This document shows positions 52,634-62,291 of a stretch of 64,000 bases of DNA, in pieces. Within the stretch, counting starts at the first letter, position 1. Every line of letters starts with the position of its first letter. Source of the DNA: Lachnospiraceae bacterium (GTDB lineage Bacteria; Bacillota; Clostridia; Lachnospirales; Lachnospiraceae); assembly GCA_022792335.1 (NCBI GenBank), contig JAAWAV010000020.1, positions 1 to 64,000 on the forward strand, read 5' to 3'. The translations under genes and the position numbers were made by a program. The notes under the pieces are model-generated. The model saw nothing but the letters and a program-made list of their open reading frames with translations, searched no databases and had not been told where the DNA came from.

Positions 52634-53929
52634 ATGGACTTTTCTGAACTGATTCGACAGGATATGAAACCGGCTCTGGGCGTGACAGAACCTGCGGCTA
52701 TTGCACTGGCTTGTGCAAGAGCAAGGGCCTTGAGCAAAGAACCGCCAAAGACGGTTACAGTCCGCGTTAATTCCGGCATTTTCAAAAATGCCTTTACCTG
52801 CGGGATTCCCAATACCTGCAAAGTGGGAAATGAATATGCCGCGGCGCTTGGCTGCTGGTTTGGCCGGCCGGATCAAGAACTGCTAGTCTTAGACGCCATT
52901 ACAGAAGAGGACGTTCAGTTTTGCGAAGGGCAGATTGAACAGGGAAATGTGACCGTTTTCATGGGAGAAATCAGCCCGGACATTTCGATTCAGGCCCGGG
53001 TTACCACAGAACATGATGTTTGCGAAGCAGAAATCCGTCACCGGCATACCAATGTCTGTTATCTTTGCCGGAATCAGGTGGTCCTTCTGGACGAGCGGGA
53101 GAAAACGGAGGATGCACAGGGAGAAAGCAGCGTCTCTCTGGAAGAAATTACTCTGGAGCAGATGTTTGTTTTTGCCTCCCAGGCTTCAGAGGAGGAACTT
53201 GAGTTTATCCGCGAAGCCTACAGAGTCAACCGGAGCCTGGCAGAGGCTGGACTGGCCTCCGACCGGTGCACATTCACAAAAGCGCTTTTTCAGGACAACG
53301 AAAGTCTGAGGATTTCAGAGGACGCAGAGAAAACGGCAGTGTTCTTTGCAGGCGCCGCTGCCGAGGCAAGAGTCCTGGGGCTTAACCATCCGGCGATGAG
53401 CATCACAGGCAGTGGAAACCACGGGATTATCAGTACGCTGCCTTTATATGCAGTTGCAAAGGCAGAAGGCTATTCGGATCTTACCCTGCTTCGCGCAACT
53501 GCACTCAGTTATCTTGTGACCATGTACATCAAACAGTATTCCGGGATTTTGTCTGCTCTGTGCGGATGTGCTGTGGCAGCAGGCACCGGGATGGCTTGTG
53601 GAATCGCCATGTTACGTGGCGGGGATCTGGAGGCTGTCGTACACACGCTGTATAATATGACAAACTCCATTGTCGGCATGATCTGTCAAGGCGGAAACCA
53701 TGGCTGTGTGATGAAAGTGATTTCTGCTGTAAAAACTGGCTTTTCTGCGGCAAAACTGGGGCTTTCCGGTCTGCAGATTGAGGCCTGCCACGGCATCGGA
53801 GGAGAAACTCCGGAAGAGACGATGCGAAACATTGGTCGGATTGCCAATCCCGGTATGGTTCAGACAGAAGAGACGATTGTCGAAATCATGGGCAGAAAGA
53901 ATGTGGTGTTCCCCGGGGATTCTCTTTAA
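52634..53929 (+). CDS. L-cysteine desulfidase (CyuA/CdsB family, iron-sulfur enzyme)
   Basis: 431 residues. LIRQDMKPALGVTEPAAIAL at the N terminus is the family opening; Cys residues for the [4Fe-4S] cluster are likely in SALCGCAVAAGTGMACGIAM and IVGMICQGGNHGCVMKV. These enzymes convert L-cysteine to pyruvate, ammonia and hydrogen sulfide without PLP, in anaerobes. RBS AGGAGTAGG. Related serine/cystine-type substrates cannot be excluded. The upstream ATC-family genes would supply cysteine if their annotation holds. Confidence 0.88.
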   Translation: MDFSELIRQDMKPALGVTEPAAIALACARARALSKEPPKTVTVRVNSGIFKNAFTCGIPNTCKVGNEYAAALGCWFGRPDQELLVLDAITEEDVQFCEGQIEQGNVTVFMGEISPDISIQARVTTEHDVCEAEIRHRHTNVCYLCRNQVVLLDEREKTEDAQGESSVSLEEITLEQMFVFASQASEEELEFIREAYRVNRSLAEAGLASDRCTFTKALFQDNESLRISEDAEKTAVFFAGAAAEARVLGLNHPAMSITGSGNHGIISTLPLYAVAKAEGYSDLTLLRATALSYLVTMYIKQYSGILSALCGCAVAAGTGMACGIAMLRGGDLEAVVHTLYNMTNSIVGMICQGGNHGCVMKVISAVKTGFSAAKLGLSGLQIEACHGIGGETPEETMRNIGRIANPGMVQTEETIVEIMGRKNVVFPGDSL

Positions 53930-54022
53930 GCGAAATTCACCGAATGGACTGGGATAATTGTCAGAATTGTGGTAAAATAATAGCAAAAATAGTCAATCAT
54001 GCCAGTATCAGGGGGTGAGAGC

Positions 54023-55633
54023 ATGGAACTTTATAAAATTATGATTGTGGACGATGAGGAGGAGGTCCGCAAAGCCATTGTTAAGAAGATGGATTGGGAA
54101 AGTCTGGGGTTCGAGGTGGTGGCTGATGCAGAGAACGGGATTGAAGCGCTGGAAAAGGCGGAGACGCTGGATTTGGATCTGATTCTCACCGACATTAAAA
54201 TGCCTTTTATGGACGGGCTGGAGTTGGGGCGAAAGTTGCAGAAAAGGCATTCCCACATCAAGCTGATTTTGTTTTCCGGTTTTGACGAATTTGAGTATGC
54301 CAAGGAGGCCATCCGGCTGAATGTGATGGAATATGTCCTGAAACCGGTCAATGCGGAGGAATTGGCCAGAGTACTCACAAGAGTCAGAGAGGAACTGGAC
54401 AGGACCATTGCAGAGAACAGGGATATCGAACGGCTGAAAAAGAATTATGAAGAAATGCTTCCTGTGATCAGAGAGCGGTTTCTGACAGACTTTGTCCGAG
54501 GGCTTTTTGAGGAAGAAAATCTAGAGGGACGGATGGAGGAGTTAAAGATTCCGGGAAGAGAGAAGGCGATTCACCGGATGGCTGTAGCCAGAATCGGACA
54601 TCGATCGGATGGGAAACTGACAGCAAAGGAACAGGAAATGCTCCGGATTTCCGTGGGAAAATTTTTGGAGGAACAGCTTGTTTCAGCAGATTTTATCCCG
54701 GTGATCTGGATTTACAAAACATACCTGACTGTGATGATTTCCATGGATGAGGAGAAGGAGACGGTTCGACTTCTGGATATTCTGGAGAGCTCCTGCAGAA
54801 AATGTCAGAAGATTTTTGGAGTCAGTCTGACTGTGGGGCTTGGCGGAAGGGGAACTGGTTACCGGAGCGTTCCGGAATCTTACCGGGAAGCGCTTTCCGC
54901 CCTGGAGTACCGGGCGATTTTAGGAAACGGACGGGTGATCTGTTATCAGGATGTGGACTATTCCGTCTCAGTACCCTTATGCTTTGGCAGCGAGGAAGCC
55001 GCTCTCCTTACCAAGGCGGTGACCTTTGGCGGCGGGGAAGAAAATCCGGTCCGGGCAGCCGTAGAGTCTGTTCTGGAACGGGTGGAGGAGACGGATTCCA
55101 CGGCTGGGAGTTACCAGCTTTATATGATTGGAATCCTGAATACGGTGGCCCGGATTGTAGAAAAATATGGCCTTTCCATGGAACAGATGGTAGGACAGGG
55201 CGGAAATTACCTGGAGCTTATCACCGCTTTCCAGAGCAAGGAGGAGCTTTCTGGGTGGCTGTTTGATACCTGCATGAATCTGAGCCGGGGGATCGAGGAA
55301 AAACGGGCGGCCACGACAAGGAACCTTGTGGACGAGGCCAGAGATTACATTGAAAAACATTACGCTGATCCGGAGCTTTCCGTGGACAAGCTCTGCCGCC
55401 AGATTCATATAAGCCCTTCCTATTTTTCCACGATTTTCAAACAGGAGACAGGAAGCAGCTATGTCAATTATCTGACAGAGGTGCGGCTCCAGAGGGCGGC
55501 GGCGCTTTTGCAGACAACAGAGGACAAAACTTATCTGATTGCTTCCAAAGTGGGGTATCCGGAAGCAAATTACTTCAGCTATGTGTTTAAAAAACGGTTT
55601 GGTGTTTCGCCGACCAGGTATCGAAGCAGGTAG
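54023..55633 (+). CDS. YesN-type response regulator with AraC output domain
   Basis: 536 residues from the ATG behind GGGGGTGAGAG. REC domain at 1-120 (IMIVDDEEEVRKAIV, phospho-acceptor Asp57 in LILTDIKMPF, Lys in YVLKPVNAEEL), a central helical region, and a C-terminal AraC/XylS double helix-turn-helix (about 435-535: YADPELSVDKLCRQIHISPS, YFSTIFKQETGSSYVNYL, FSYVFKKRFGVSPTRYR). Partner kinase follows 6 bases later. Probably activates the mgl genes downstream. Confidence 0.93.
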   Translation: MELYKIMIVDDEEEVRKAIVKKMDWESLGFEVVADAENGIEALEKAETLDLDLILTDIKMPFMDGLELGRKLQKRHSHIKLILFSGFDEFEYAKEAIRLNVMEYVLKPVNAEELARVLTRVREELDRTIAENRDIERLKKNYEEMLPVIRERFLTDFVRGLFEEENLEGRMEELKIPGREKAIHRMAVARIGHRSDGKLTAKEQEMLRISVGKFLEEQLVSADFIPVIWIYKTYLTVMISMDEEKETVRLLDILESSCRKCQKIFGVSLTVGLGGRGTGYRSVPESYREALSALEYRAILGNGRVICYQDVDYSVSVPLCFGSEEAALLTKAVTFGGGEENPVRAAVESVLERVEETDSTAGSYQLYMIGILNTVARIVEKYGLSMEQMVGQGGNYLELITAFQSKEELSGWLFDTCMNLSRGIEEKRAATTRNLVDEARDYIEKHYADPELSVDKLCRQIHISPSYFSTIFKQETGSSYVNYLTEVRLQRAAALLQTTEDKTYLIASKVGYPEANYFSYVFKKRFGVSPTRYRSR

Positions 55634-55639
55634 AGGCCT

Positions 55640-57448
55640 ATGGGAAAAGAAAAGAAAAACAGTCTGTCAGCCCGTCTTTCCGGTCTGCATGGGAAGAGCA
55701 GCATCCGCTACAGCGTATTTTTGACCTTTACAGTCAGCGCAGTTTTGGTTGTCATGCTGACAGCATTTTTTTTCTATCGGCGCTTTTCAGGTCAATTGGA
55801 ACGGACGATGCTTTCCGAGAATCAGATTTTGATTTCCCAGATCAATCAGGCCATGGAGACCTACCTTCGGGAAAAGATGAAGCTGTCGGACGCTTTCTAT
55901 TATAATGTAATCAAAAATAAGAATCTGGACGACGAAGAAGTCACAGAAAAGTTGCAGCTTTTGTACGAAGCCAATCACAGCAGCGTGGAAAATATGGCTG
56001 TCTTTTCTATGACGGGAAAAGTTTTGGCCACTGCGCCTCCGGCAAGCCCGAAAAAGAATGTCAATATTATGGGGCAGGAGTGGTTTGTAAAGTCTGTCCA
56101 GAAAACAGAAGATCTGCATTTTTTCAATCCGACAGTCCAAAGTGTGTTTGTGGACACGGCGAATCCTTTCAAATGGGTGATTCCTCTGAGCAGTTCTGTG
56201 GAGATTACCAGAGAAAAGAGTACCCAACAGGGTGTTCTTTTGATCAATCTGAAATACAGTGGTATCGAACAGATTATGAGCAAGGCGACTCTGGGAAACG
56301 GCGGGTATATTTATCTGACAGATCGGGAGGGAAATCTGATTTATCATCCTAAGAAGCAGCTTATTTTTTCCGGGCTGGAGACAGAAAGCAATGTCTCGGC
56401 AGCCGCTTTGTCCGACGGAAATCATAAAGAGACCTTTGAGGGGGAGGAGCGGGTCCTGACAGTAAAGACTGTGGGATATACTGGCTGGAAGTTGATTGGG
56501 GTGATGCCAGGCCGGAGATTTTCTTTCAATACGTTTCAGAACCGGTTGTTTATCTCCAGCATCATTCTGGCTTTGCTTTTGGTGCTGGTAATGGTCAATT
56601 CCAGGATTTCTTCTATGCTGACAGATCCCATTCGGAGACTGGAAAAAAGCGTTCATGAGATGGAAGAGGGAAACTTGGAAGCAGTGATCTATACGGGTGG
56701 TTCCTATGAGGTGATGCATCTGGGACGGGCCATTCAGGATATGGTGGATGAGATGAAGCGGCTGATGGAGGCCACGGTGGCGGAGCACGAATCCAAGCGA
56801 AAGAGCGAGCTGGACGCCCTGCAGTCTCAGATTAACCCCCATTTTCTGTATAACACCCTGGATATTATCGTATGGATGATTGAGAACGAACAGTATCCGG
56901 AAGCAGTTCGTATTGTAACGTCTCTGGCAAGACTTTTCCGGATCAGCTTGAGCCGGGGCAGAAACATCATTCCAGTCCGGGATGAGCTGGAACATGTGCG
57001 CAATTATCTGAATATCCAGCAGATGCGGTTTAAGAATAAATTTGAATTTTCCATTGAAGCGGAGGAAGAGGTCTGCGCCATGTCCACCATTAAGCTGGTG
57101 GTTCAGCCGTTGGCGGAAAACGCGCTCTATCATGGAATTGAATTTATGGACGAAGAGGGGAGAATTGATATCAGGGCCTGGAAAAAGGGGGGCGATGTCT
57201 ATCTGAGTGTCAGCGACAATGGACTGGGGATGACGAAGGAGACCATGGAGGCTCTCTTAAAAGGAGAAATTTCGTCCAAAACCAAAGGCTCCGGTATCGG
57301 TTTTAGCAATGTCAACGAGCGAATCAAACTGTATTTTGGCGAAGCCTACGGACTCAGGATTGAGAGCGAGCCGGACGAGGGGACCACGGTTATGATTCAT
57401 ATTCCGGCGGTGCCATATGGGGAGGAGGTAGTCCGATGGGGAAGATAG
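55640..57448 (+). CDS. YesM-type sensor histidine kinase
   Basis: 602 residues. Membrane segment about 33-50, extracellular dCache-like sensor (about 55-295), second membrane segment (about 300-318), HAMP (about 318-372), His_kinase domain with phospho-acceptor His401 in SQINPHFLYNTLDI, and a HATPase domain with N box VVQPLAENALYHGIEF and G boxes SDNGLGMT and GSGIGFSNVNERIK. Overlaps the following binding-protein gene by 13 bases, which implies a functional connection with it. Confidence 0.93.
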   Translation: MGKEKKNSLSARLSGLHGKSSIRYSVFLTFTVSAVLVVMLTAFFFYRRFSGQLERTMLSENQILISQINQAMETYLREKMKLSDAFYYNVIKNKNLDDEEVTEKLQLLYEANHSSVENMAVFSMTGKVLATAPPASPKKNVNIMGQEWFVKSVQKTEDLHFFNPTVQSVFVDTANPFKWVIPLSSSVEITREKSTQQGVLLINLKYSGIEQIMSKATLGNGGYIYLTDREGNLIYHPKKQLIFSGLETESNVSAAALSDGNHKETFEGEERVLTVKTVGYTGWKLIGVMPGRRFSFNTFQNRLFISSIILALLLVLVMVNSRISSMLTDPIRRLEKSVHEMEEGNLEAVIYTGGSYEVMHLGRAIQDMVDEMKRLMEATVAEHESKRKSELDALQSQINPHFLYNTLDIIVWMIENEQYPEAVRIVTSLARLFRISLSRGRNIIPVRDELEHVRNYLNIQQMRFKNKFEFSIEAEEEVCAMSTIKLVVQPLAENALYHGIEFMDEEGRIDIRAWKKGGDVYLSVSDNGLGMTKETMEALLKGEISSKTKGSGIGFSNVNERIKLYFGEAYGLRIESEPDEGTTVMIHIPAVPYGEEVVRWGR

Positions 57449-58356
57449 AACGGGCGCTCATGTATGTTTTGGCGGCAGCGCTGGCAGTTTCCCTGGTGAT
57501 CACTTTTGCCTGGGGACTTTTGGAAAGAGGAGAAGATGTCAGCAGCATTTCTGTGATTGTTCATGATGAGGACGATGCCCAGTGGAAAAAGTTTAAGATG
57601 GGGATGGACCAGGCGGCTTCTGAGTATAATGCGGAAGTAAATTTTGTAACTCTGTATGACCGGAACGACGTGGGGCAGCAGATGGAGCTGATAGAGCGAG
57701 AGGTATCAAACGGCGCGCAGGCTATCATCCTTTCTCCGGCAGGAGACGAGGAGCTTGCGCTGGCTCTGGAGAAAGCGCCCCCGTCTGCTCCTTTGATTCT
57801 GATCGGAGGCGGACTGGAGAGTGAGATCATCAACCGGGAAATTTCAGCGGATCAGGAGGCCATGGGTTACAGCCTGGGAATGGCAATGAAAGAGGATGGG
57901 ATCGAAAACTGTGTTGTTTATACGGGAAACGGGACGCAAAGTTTTATCACAGACCGGTTAAGCGGAATGCGGAAGGCTTTCAGAGAAGCAGGAATTTCCT
58001 ATACAGTTACGGGAGAACAGCCGGAAACTTATTTCTGGCGGGGAATCCAGGCAGTGGTGGCTCTGGACGATACCCTGACTGCAGAGCTTTGCGCAGACGG
58101 AATGTTCTGGTATTACGAAAAGAAAGTATATGGCTTTGGCTCTTCTGACCAGCTTTTAAAATATCTGGACGAGGGAGAATTGGAGCTTTTGATGTTCGTA
58201 AATAGTTATGATGAGGGATATCTGAGCCTTCAGGCGGCAGTACAGGAGATCCAAAAAGAAGGAAAAAGCCAGGATGAAGCCCTGGAATATTACAAGATTA
58301 AACGGGAACGGATCTATCAGAAAAATTATCAGAGACTTTTATTTCCGTCGTCCTAG
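57436..58356 (+). CDS. Membrane-anchored periplasmic-binding-protein-like protein, first of two
   Basis: 306 residues. An uncleaved-looking N-terminal membrane helix (ALMYVLAAALAVSLVITFAW) lacks a lipobox Cys. The rest is a type I sugar-binding (LacI/RbsB-like) fold: ISVIVHDEDDAQWKKFKMGM, NGAQAIILSPAGDEEL and NCVVYTGNGTQSFITDRLSG. The C-terminal lobe is shortened and diverged. Encoded between the kinase and a second anchored binding protein, it probably acts as the ligand-sensing partner of YesM rather than a transporter subunit. Confidence 0.75.
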   Translation: MGKIERALMYVLAAALAVSLVITFAWGLLERGEDVSSISVIVHDEDDAQWKKFKMGMDQAASEYNAEVNFVTLYDRNDVGQQMELIEREVSNGAQAIILSPAGDEELALALEKAPPSAPLILIGGGLESEIINREISADQEAMGYSLGMAMKEDGIENCVVYTGNGTQSFITDRLSGMRKAFREAGISYTVTGEQPETYFWRGIQAVVALDDTLTAELCADGMFWYYEKKVYGFGSSDQLLKYLDEGELELLMFVNSYDEGYLSLQAAVQEIQKEGKSQDEALEYYKIKRERIYQKNYQRLLFPSS

Positions 58357-58368
58357 AAGGGAGGGACA

Positions 58369-59433
58369 ATGAAGAAAAAGAAACGGTATCTCATTCTGGG
58401 AGCAGGAATCGTTCTGGCGGTTGTCATAACAGGGCTTGTTTTTATGGACCGGTATTACAGGAGCCTGGAAAAGTCGGATATTTTAAAGATCGGAGTGCTT
58501 GTTTACAAAGAGGACGATACGTTTGTAGACGGAATTGTCGATGAGATGAAACGGCAGGGGAAACTTTATGAGCGGGAAACAGGAGGCGGAATCCGGCTGG
58601 ATTTTTCCTTTGCAGAAGAAAATCAGAGTATTCAGAATGAACAGATCGAAAAGTATCTCTCTTTGGAATACGATGTGCTCTGTGTGAATCTGGTGGATCG
58701 GACGGAAGCGGCGATTGTGATTGAAAAGGCCAGAGCCGCCAATGTGCCGGTTGTGTTTTTCAACCGGGAACCGGTGGCAGAGGATCTGCAACAGTGGGAT
58801 AAGCTCTATTATGTTGGATCCGATGCAAAAGAAAGCGGGACACTGGAAGGACTTTTGGTGGTGGACTATTATCGGAAGTATCCGGAGCGGCTGGACAGGA
58901 ACCAGGACGGTGTGATTCAATATGTGATTCTGGAGGGGGAGAGCCGCCACCAGGACTCTCTGATTCGCACAGAGTATTCTGTGCAGACGCTGGTGAATGC
59001 AGGGCTTTCTCTGGAACGACTGGACGGAGGCATCGCCAACTGGGTTCGCAGCCAGGGAGAGGCGCTGACCACTCAGTGGCTGAAAGAATACGGGGAAGAA
59101 ATTGAACTGATTATCAGCAACAACGACGATATGGCTCTGGGAGCCATTGACGCCATAGATAAATGGAGGCTCAGTTTTTCCAATGTGGTGGGAATTGACG
59201 GAACACCGGAAGGGCTTCAGGCAGTCGAAACAGGCAAAATGATCGGTACCATTGTGACGGGACAGGAGGGTTATGCCAGAATCCTTCTGGACCTGGCAAA
59301 GCGGATGGCAAGGGGGGAGCCCCTGGACGGCCTTCCGATTCAGGAGGATAAGTCCATCCGGATTCCCATGTACAGTATAAACTGTGATGGAGAAATTCAG
59401 ACATTGGAAGAAGAAGGAAAAGAAGAAAATTAG
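58369..59433 (+). CDS. Membrane-anchored MglB-like sugar-binding protein, second of two
   Basis: 354 residues. N-terminal membrane anchor (YLILGAGIVLAVVITGLVFM) without a lipobox. The binding domain is clearly like galactose/glucose-binding MglB: ILKIGVLVYKEDDTFV, NVPVVFFNREPV, YYVGSDAKESGTLEG, NNDDMALGAIDAIDKW and VVGIDGTPEGLQAVETGKM. Twelve bases after the first binding protein. It resembles the mglB product encoded just downstream and likely shares its ligand, with a sensing role inferred from its location with the two-component genes. Confidence 0.8.
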   Translation: MKKKKRYLILGAGIVLAVVITGLVFMDRYYRSLEKSDILKIGVLVYKEDDTFVDGIVDEMKRQGKLYERETGGGIRLDFSFAEENQSIQNEQIEKYLSLEYDVLCVNLVDRTEAAIVIEKARAANVPVVFFNREPVAEDLQQWDKLYYVGSDAKESGTLEGLLVVDYYRKYPERLDRNQDGVIQYVILEGESRHQDSLIRTEYSVQTLVNAGLSLERLDGGIANWVRSQGEALTTQWLKEYGEEIELIISNNDDMALGAIDAIDKWRLSFSNVVGIDGTPEGLQAVETGKMIGTIVTGQEGYARILLDLAKRMARGEPLDGLPIQEDKSIRIPMYSINCDGEIQTLEEEGKEEN

Positions 59434-59467
59434 AGGAATTGCATAAAAATCGAATAAATTCAAAGAC

Positions 59468-59507
59468 TGACAGTAGAATTTTGTATAGAAATTCTGCTGT
59501 CATTTTT
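59468..59507 (+). terminator. Terminator between the sensor operon and mglB
   Basis: TGACAGTAGAATTT pairs with AAATTCTGCTGTCA (one mismatch or G-T) and runs into TTTTTA. It separates the regulatory genes from the transporter operon. Confidence 0.82.
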
Positions 59508-59555
59508 ATATGATGTTGTCGTAAGAAACAAAAATCATATTATAGGAGGAGAAAC

Positions 59556-60656
59556 ATGAAGAAAGTATTAGCAGCAGTACTTGCGTCTATGATGGTTCTT
59601 TCTCTGGCAGCCTGCGGCGGCGGAGACAAGAAGGAGACGGAAGCTCCTAAGAAGGAGACAGAGAAAGCGACGGAGGCTCCCAAGGAGACGGAGAAAGCGA
59701 CAGAAAAGGCAACAGATGCTGCCAAAGAGACGGCTGAGAAGGCAACGCAGGCAGCTCCGGCGGCAGATGGCGAGAAATTAAAAATCGGCGTTTGCATTTA
59801 CAAATTCGATGATAACTTCATGACCCTGTATCGTCAGGAACTTCAGAAATATCTGGAAGAGACCTACGGCGCAGAAGTGACAGTTGTGGACGGCAAAGGC
59901 GATCAGGCTGAGCAGACCAATCAGATTGACAACTTTATCTCCCAGGGCGTGGACGTGCTGATTCTGAACCTGGTACAGGCTTCCGCTACAGAGACTGTGG
60001 CAAAGACTTGTGCAGATGCAGGAATCCCCGCCGTGTTCATCAACCGTGAGCCTGATGCGGCGGAGCTTGAGAGATGGGAAAGCGAAGGCGTGGCTGCTAC
60101 TTATGTAGGCGCTGATGCAAGACAGTCTGGAACCTTCCAGGGCGAGATTATTCTGGATACCGCCAACAAGGGCGACATCAACGGCGACGGAAAAGTTTCC
60201 TATGTTATGCTCATCGGCGATCCGGAGAACGTAGACGCTCAGTACAGAACAGAGTTCTCTGTAAAGGCTCTGACAGATGCAGGCGTAGAAGTAGAAGAGC
60301 TGTTCGCACAGCGTGGCGACTGGGATCAGGCTAAGGGTCAGGAGTTGACTGCCAATGCTCTGGCACAGTTCGGCGATCAGGTTGAGGTTGTATTCGCAAA
60401 CAACGATGCTATGGCTCTGGGCGCTATCGAAGCTATCGAGGCAGAAGGCCGCAAGGTGAATGAGGACATTTATCTGGTAGGCGTTGACGCTCTGGACGAA
60501 GCGACTGCAGCAATCAAAGACGGCAGAATGACTGGTACCGTTCTCAACGACCATATGGGACAGTCTCACACTGCAGCAGATGTTGCTATCAAGATGGCAA
60601 ACGGCGAGAAGGTTGATACCAAGTATACCGTTGACTATGTAAAGGTTACCGAGTAA
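59556..60656 (+). CDS. mglB: Galactose/methyl-galactoside-type ABC transporter substrate-binding lipoprotein
   Basis: 366 residues. Lipoprotein signal peptide with lipobox LAAC (Cys20), then a repetitive Lys/Glu/Thr/Ala linker (about 24-70) spacing the domain from the membrane. The binding domain (from about 72) has KIGVCIYKFDDNFMTLYRQE, QGVDVLILNLVQASATETVA, GIPAVFINREPDAAELERWE, VVFANNDAMALGAIEAIE and LVGVDALDEATAAI, as in MglB. Ligand by homology is galactose, glucose or a glycoside. Codon use is stronger (more C/T-ending conserved codons) than in neighbours, suggesting high expression. RBS AGGAGGAG. Confidence 0.9.
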   Translation: MKKVLAAVLASMMVLSLAACGGGDKKETEAPKKETEKATEAPKETEKATEKATDAAKETAEKATQAAPAADGEKLKIGVCIYKFDDNFMTLYRQELQKYLEETYGAEVTVVDGKGDQAEQTNQIDNFISQGVDVLILNLVQASATETVAKTCADAGIPAVFINREPDAAELERWESEGVAATYVGADARQSGTFQGEIILDTANKGDINGDGKVSYVMLIGDPENVDAQYRTEFSVKALTDAGVEVEELFAQRGDWDQAKGQELTANALAQFGDQVEVVFANNDAMALGAIEAIEAEGRKVNEDIYLVGVDALDEATAAIKDGRMTGTVLNDHMGQSHTAADVAIKMANGEKVDTKYTVDYVKVTE

Positions 60657-60695
60657 TCCTTCATCGGATTGTTTTGGGAAAATCAATACAGAAAG

Positions 60696-60723
60696 ATCGG
60701 GTGCGTTTTCTAACGCACCCGAT
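60696..60723 (+). other. Perfect 12-base stem-loop between mglB and mglA
   Basis: ATCGGGTGCGTT-TTCT-AACGCACCCGAT is a perfect 12-base hairpin with a 4-base loop but no T tract. In binding-protein operons such intergenic stems protect the upstream message and reduce read-through, giving more binding protein than ATPase. Confidence 0.75.
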
Positions 60724-60765
60724 TCTTGAATAGCCTCAGAGAATGAGAAAGAGGAGGTTTGGAGT

Positions 60766-62277
60766 ATGGCTGAATACAGGCTGGAGATGAAAGGCATCAG
60801 CAAAAGCTTTCCCGGCGTCAAGGCTTTGGATCAGGTATCTTTGAGGGTACGTCCAGGCACAGTTCATTCCCTTATGGGAGAGAACGGCGCAGGGAAATCG
60901 ACGCTGATGAAATGTCTCTTCGGAATCTATAAAATGGATGAGGGCGAGGTGTATCTGGACGGAGAAAAGGTCCAGATTGCTAATGCGGACGATGCCCTTC
61001 ATAAGGGGATCGCCATGGTACACCAGGAGTTGCAGCCGATCCCGGAGCGGAGTATTGGGGAAAATATTTTTTGCGGGCGCTATCCGCTTAAAAAGCTTCT
61101 TGGTTTTATCCCGGTGGTAGACCATAAAAAAATGTATGAAGAATCAGAACGGCTTTTGAAAGAGGTCCGTATGGAATACGACCCCAAGGCGAAACTAGGC
61201 TCTCTCTCTGTGTCTCAGATGCAGTCCGTAGAGATCGCAAAAGCCGTTTCTATGAATGCGAAGGTGGTTATTCTGGATGAGCCCACTTCATCGCTCACTG
61301 CCAATGAGGTGGAGGCGTTGTTCCGCATCATCGATGATTTGCGGGATAAGGGCGTATCTATTATCTATATTTCTCACAAGATGGATGAGATCCTTCGGAT
61401 TTCCGACGATGTGTCCATTATGCGAGACGGACAGTATATCGGTACCTGGGAAGCAAAAGAGTTGACCACCGATATGATCATTACGAAAATGGTAGGACGT
61501 GAGCTGACCAACCTCTATCCGCCCAAGAGTAACGAACCGGGTGAGGTGGTTCTCAAAGTTTCCGGCTTTAGCAGTATCCACAACAAATCCTTCCAGGACT
61601 GCGGATTTGAACTGAGAAGGGGGGAGATCCTCGGAATCGGCGGTCTGGTAGGCGCTCAGAGGACGGAGCTTGTAGAAGCCATCTTTGGCGTCCGTGGAAT
61701 TGTAGCAGGAGAAGTGGAATACAAGGGAAAGAAGTTAAAGATCAAACGTCCGAAAGACGCCATTGACAACGGCATCGCACTTCTTACGGAGGACCGGAGA
61801 GGTTCCGGTATTTTTGGGGTGCTTTCGATTTCTGACAATGTCGCCATTTCCTCCCTTAATAAATATTTAAGCTTCGGCGTCATGATCAACAATAAGAAGG
61901 TCGAAGATCTGGTCGATGAAAACGTGGCGAAGTTAAGCATCAAGACGCCCAACAATAAGACTCAGATTCAGTCGCTCTCCGGTGGCAACCAGCAGAAGGT
62001 TATCATTTCCAGATGGCTGGCCAATGACCCGGACGTACTGATTCTGGACGAACCGACCAGAGGAATTGACGTAGGCGCCAAGTACGAGATTTATACCATT
62101 ATGGCGGAGTTGGCCGCCCAGGGCAAAAGCATTATCATGATTTCTTCCGAGATGGCAGAGCTTATCGGCATGTCTGACAGAATCGTCGTCATGTGTAACG
62201 GTCATGTGACCGGAGAGCTGGCGAAAGAGGACGCTACCCAGGAAAATATCATGAGCCTGGCGACGAAATTCAATTAG
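60766..62277 (+). CDS. mglA: Sugar ABC transporter ATPase, two nucleotide-binding domains
   Basis: 503 residues with tandem ABC domains as in MglA/RbsA. First domain: GENGAGKST, LSVSQMQSVEIAKA and VVILDEPTSSLT. Second: the usual diverged P-loop region GGLVGAQRTELVEAIFG, then LSGGNQQKVIISRWL and VLILDEPTRGIDVGAKYE. Energises import of the MglB ligand. RBS AGAGGAGG. Confidence 0.94.
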   Translation: MAEYRLEMKGISKSFPGVKALDQVSLRVRPGTVHSLMGENGAGKSTLMKCLFGIYKMDEGEVYLDGEKVQIANADDALHKGIAMVHQELQPIPERSIGENIFCGRYPLKKLLGFIPVVDHKKMYEESERLLKEVRMEYDPKAKLGSLSVSQMQSVEIAKAVSMNAKVVILDEPTSSLTANEVEALFRIIDDLRDKGVSIIYISHKMDEILRISDDVSIMRDGQYIGTWEAKELTTDMIITKMVGRELTNLYPPKSNEPGEVVLKVSGFSSIHNKSFQDCGFELRRGEILGIGGLVGAQRTELVEAIFGVRGIVAGEVEYKGKKLKIKRPKDAIDNGIALLTEDRRGSGIFGVLSISDNVAISSLNKYLSFGVMINNKKVEDLVDENVAKLSIKTPNNKTQIQSLSGGNQQKVIISRWLANDPDVLILDEPTRGIDVGAKYEIYTIMAELAAQGKSIIMISSEMAELIGMSDRIVVMCNGHVTGELAKEDATQENIMSLATKFN

Positions 62278-62291
62278 AGGAGGAGAAGCAG

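Noticed and set aside
59516-59543. TTGTCG-N16-TATTAT as an mglB promoter
   Set aside because: The -10 touches the AGGAGG ribosome site, so a transcript from it would lack a usable leader. The real mglB promoter was not identified.
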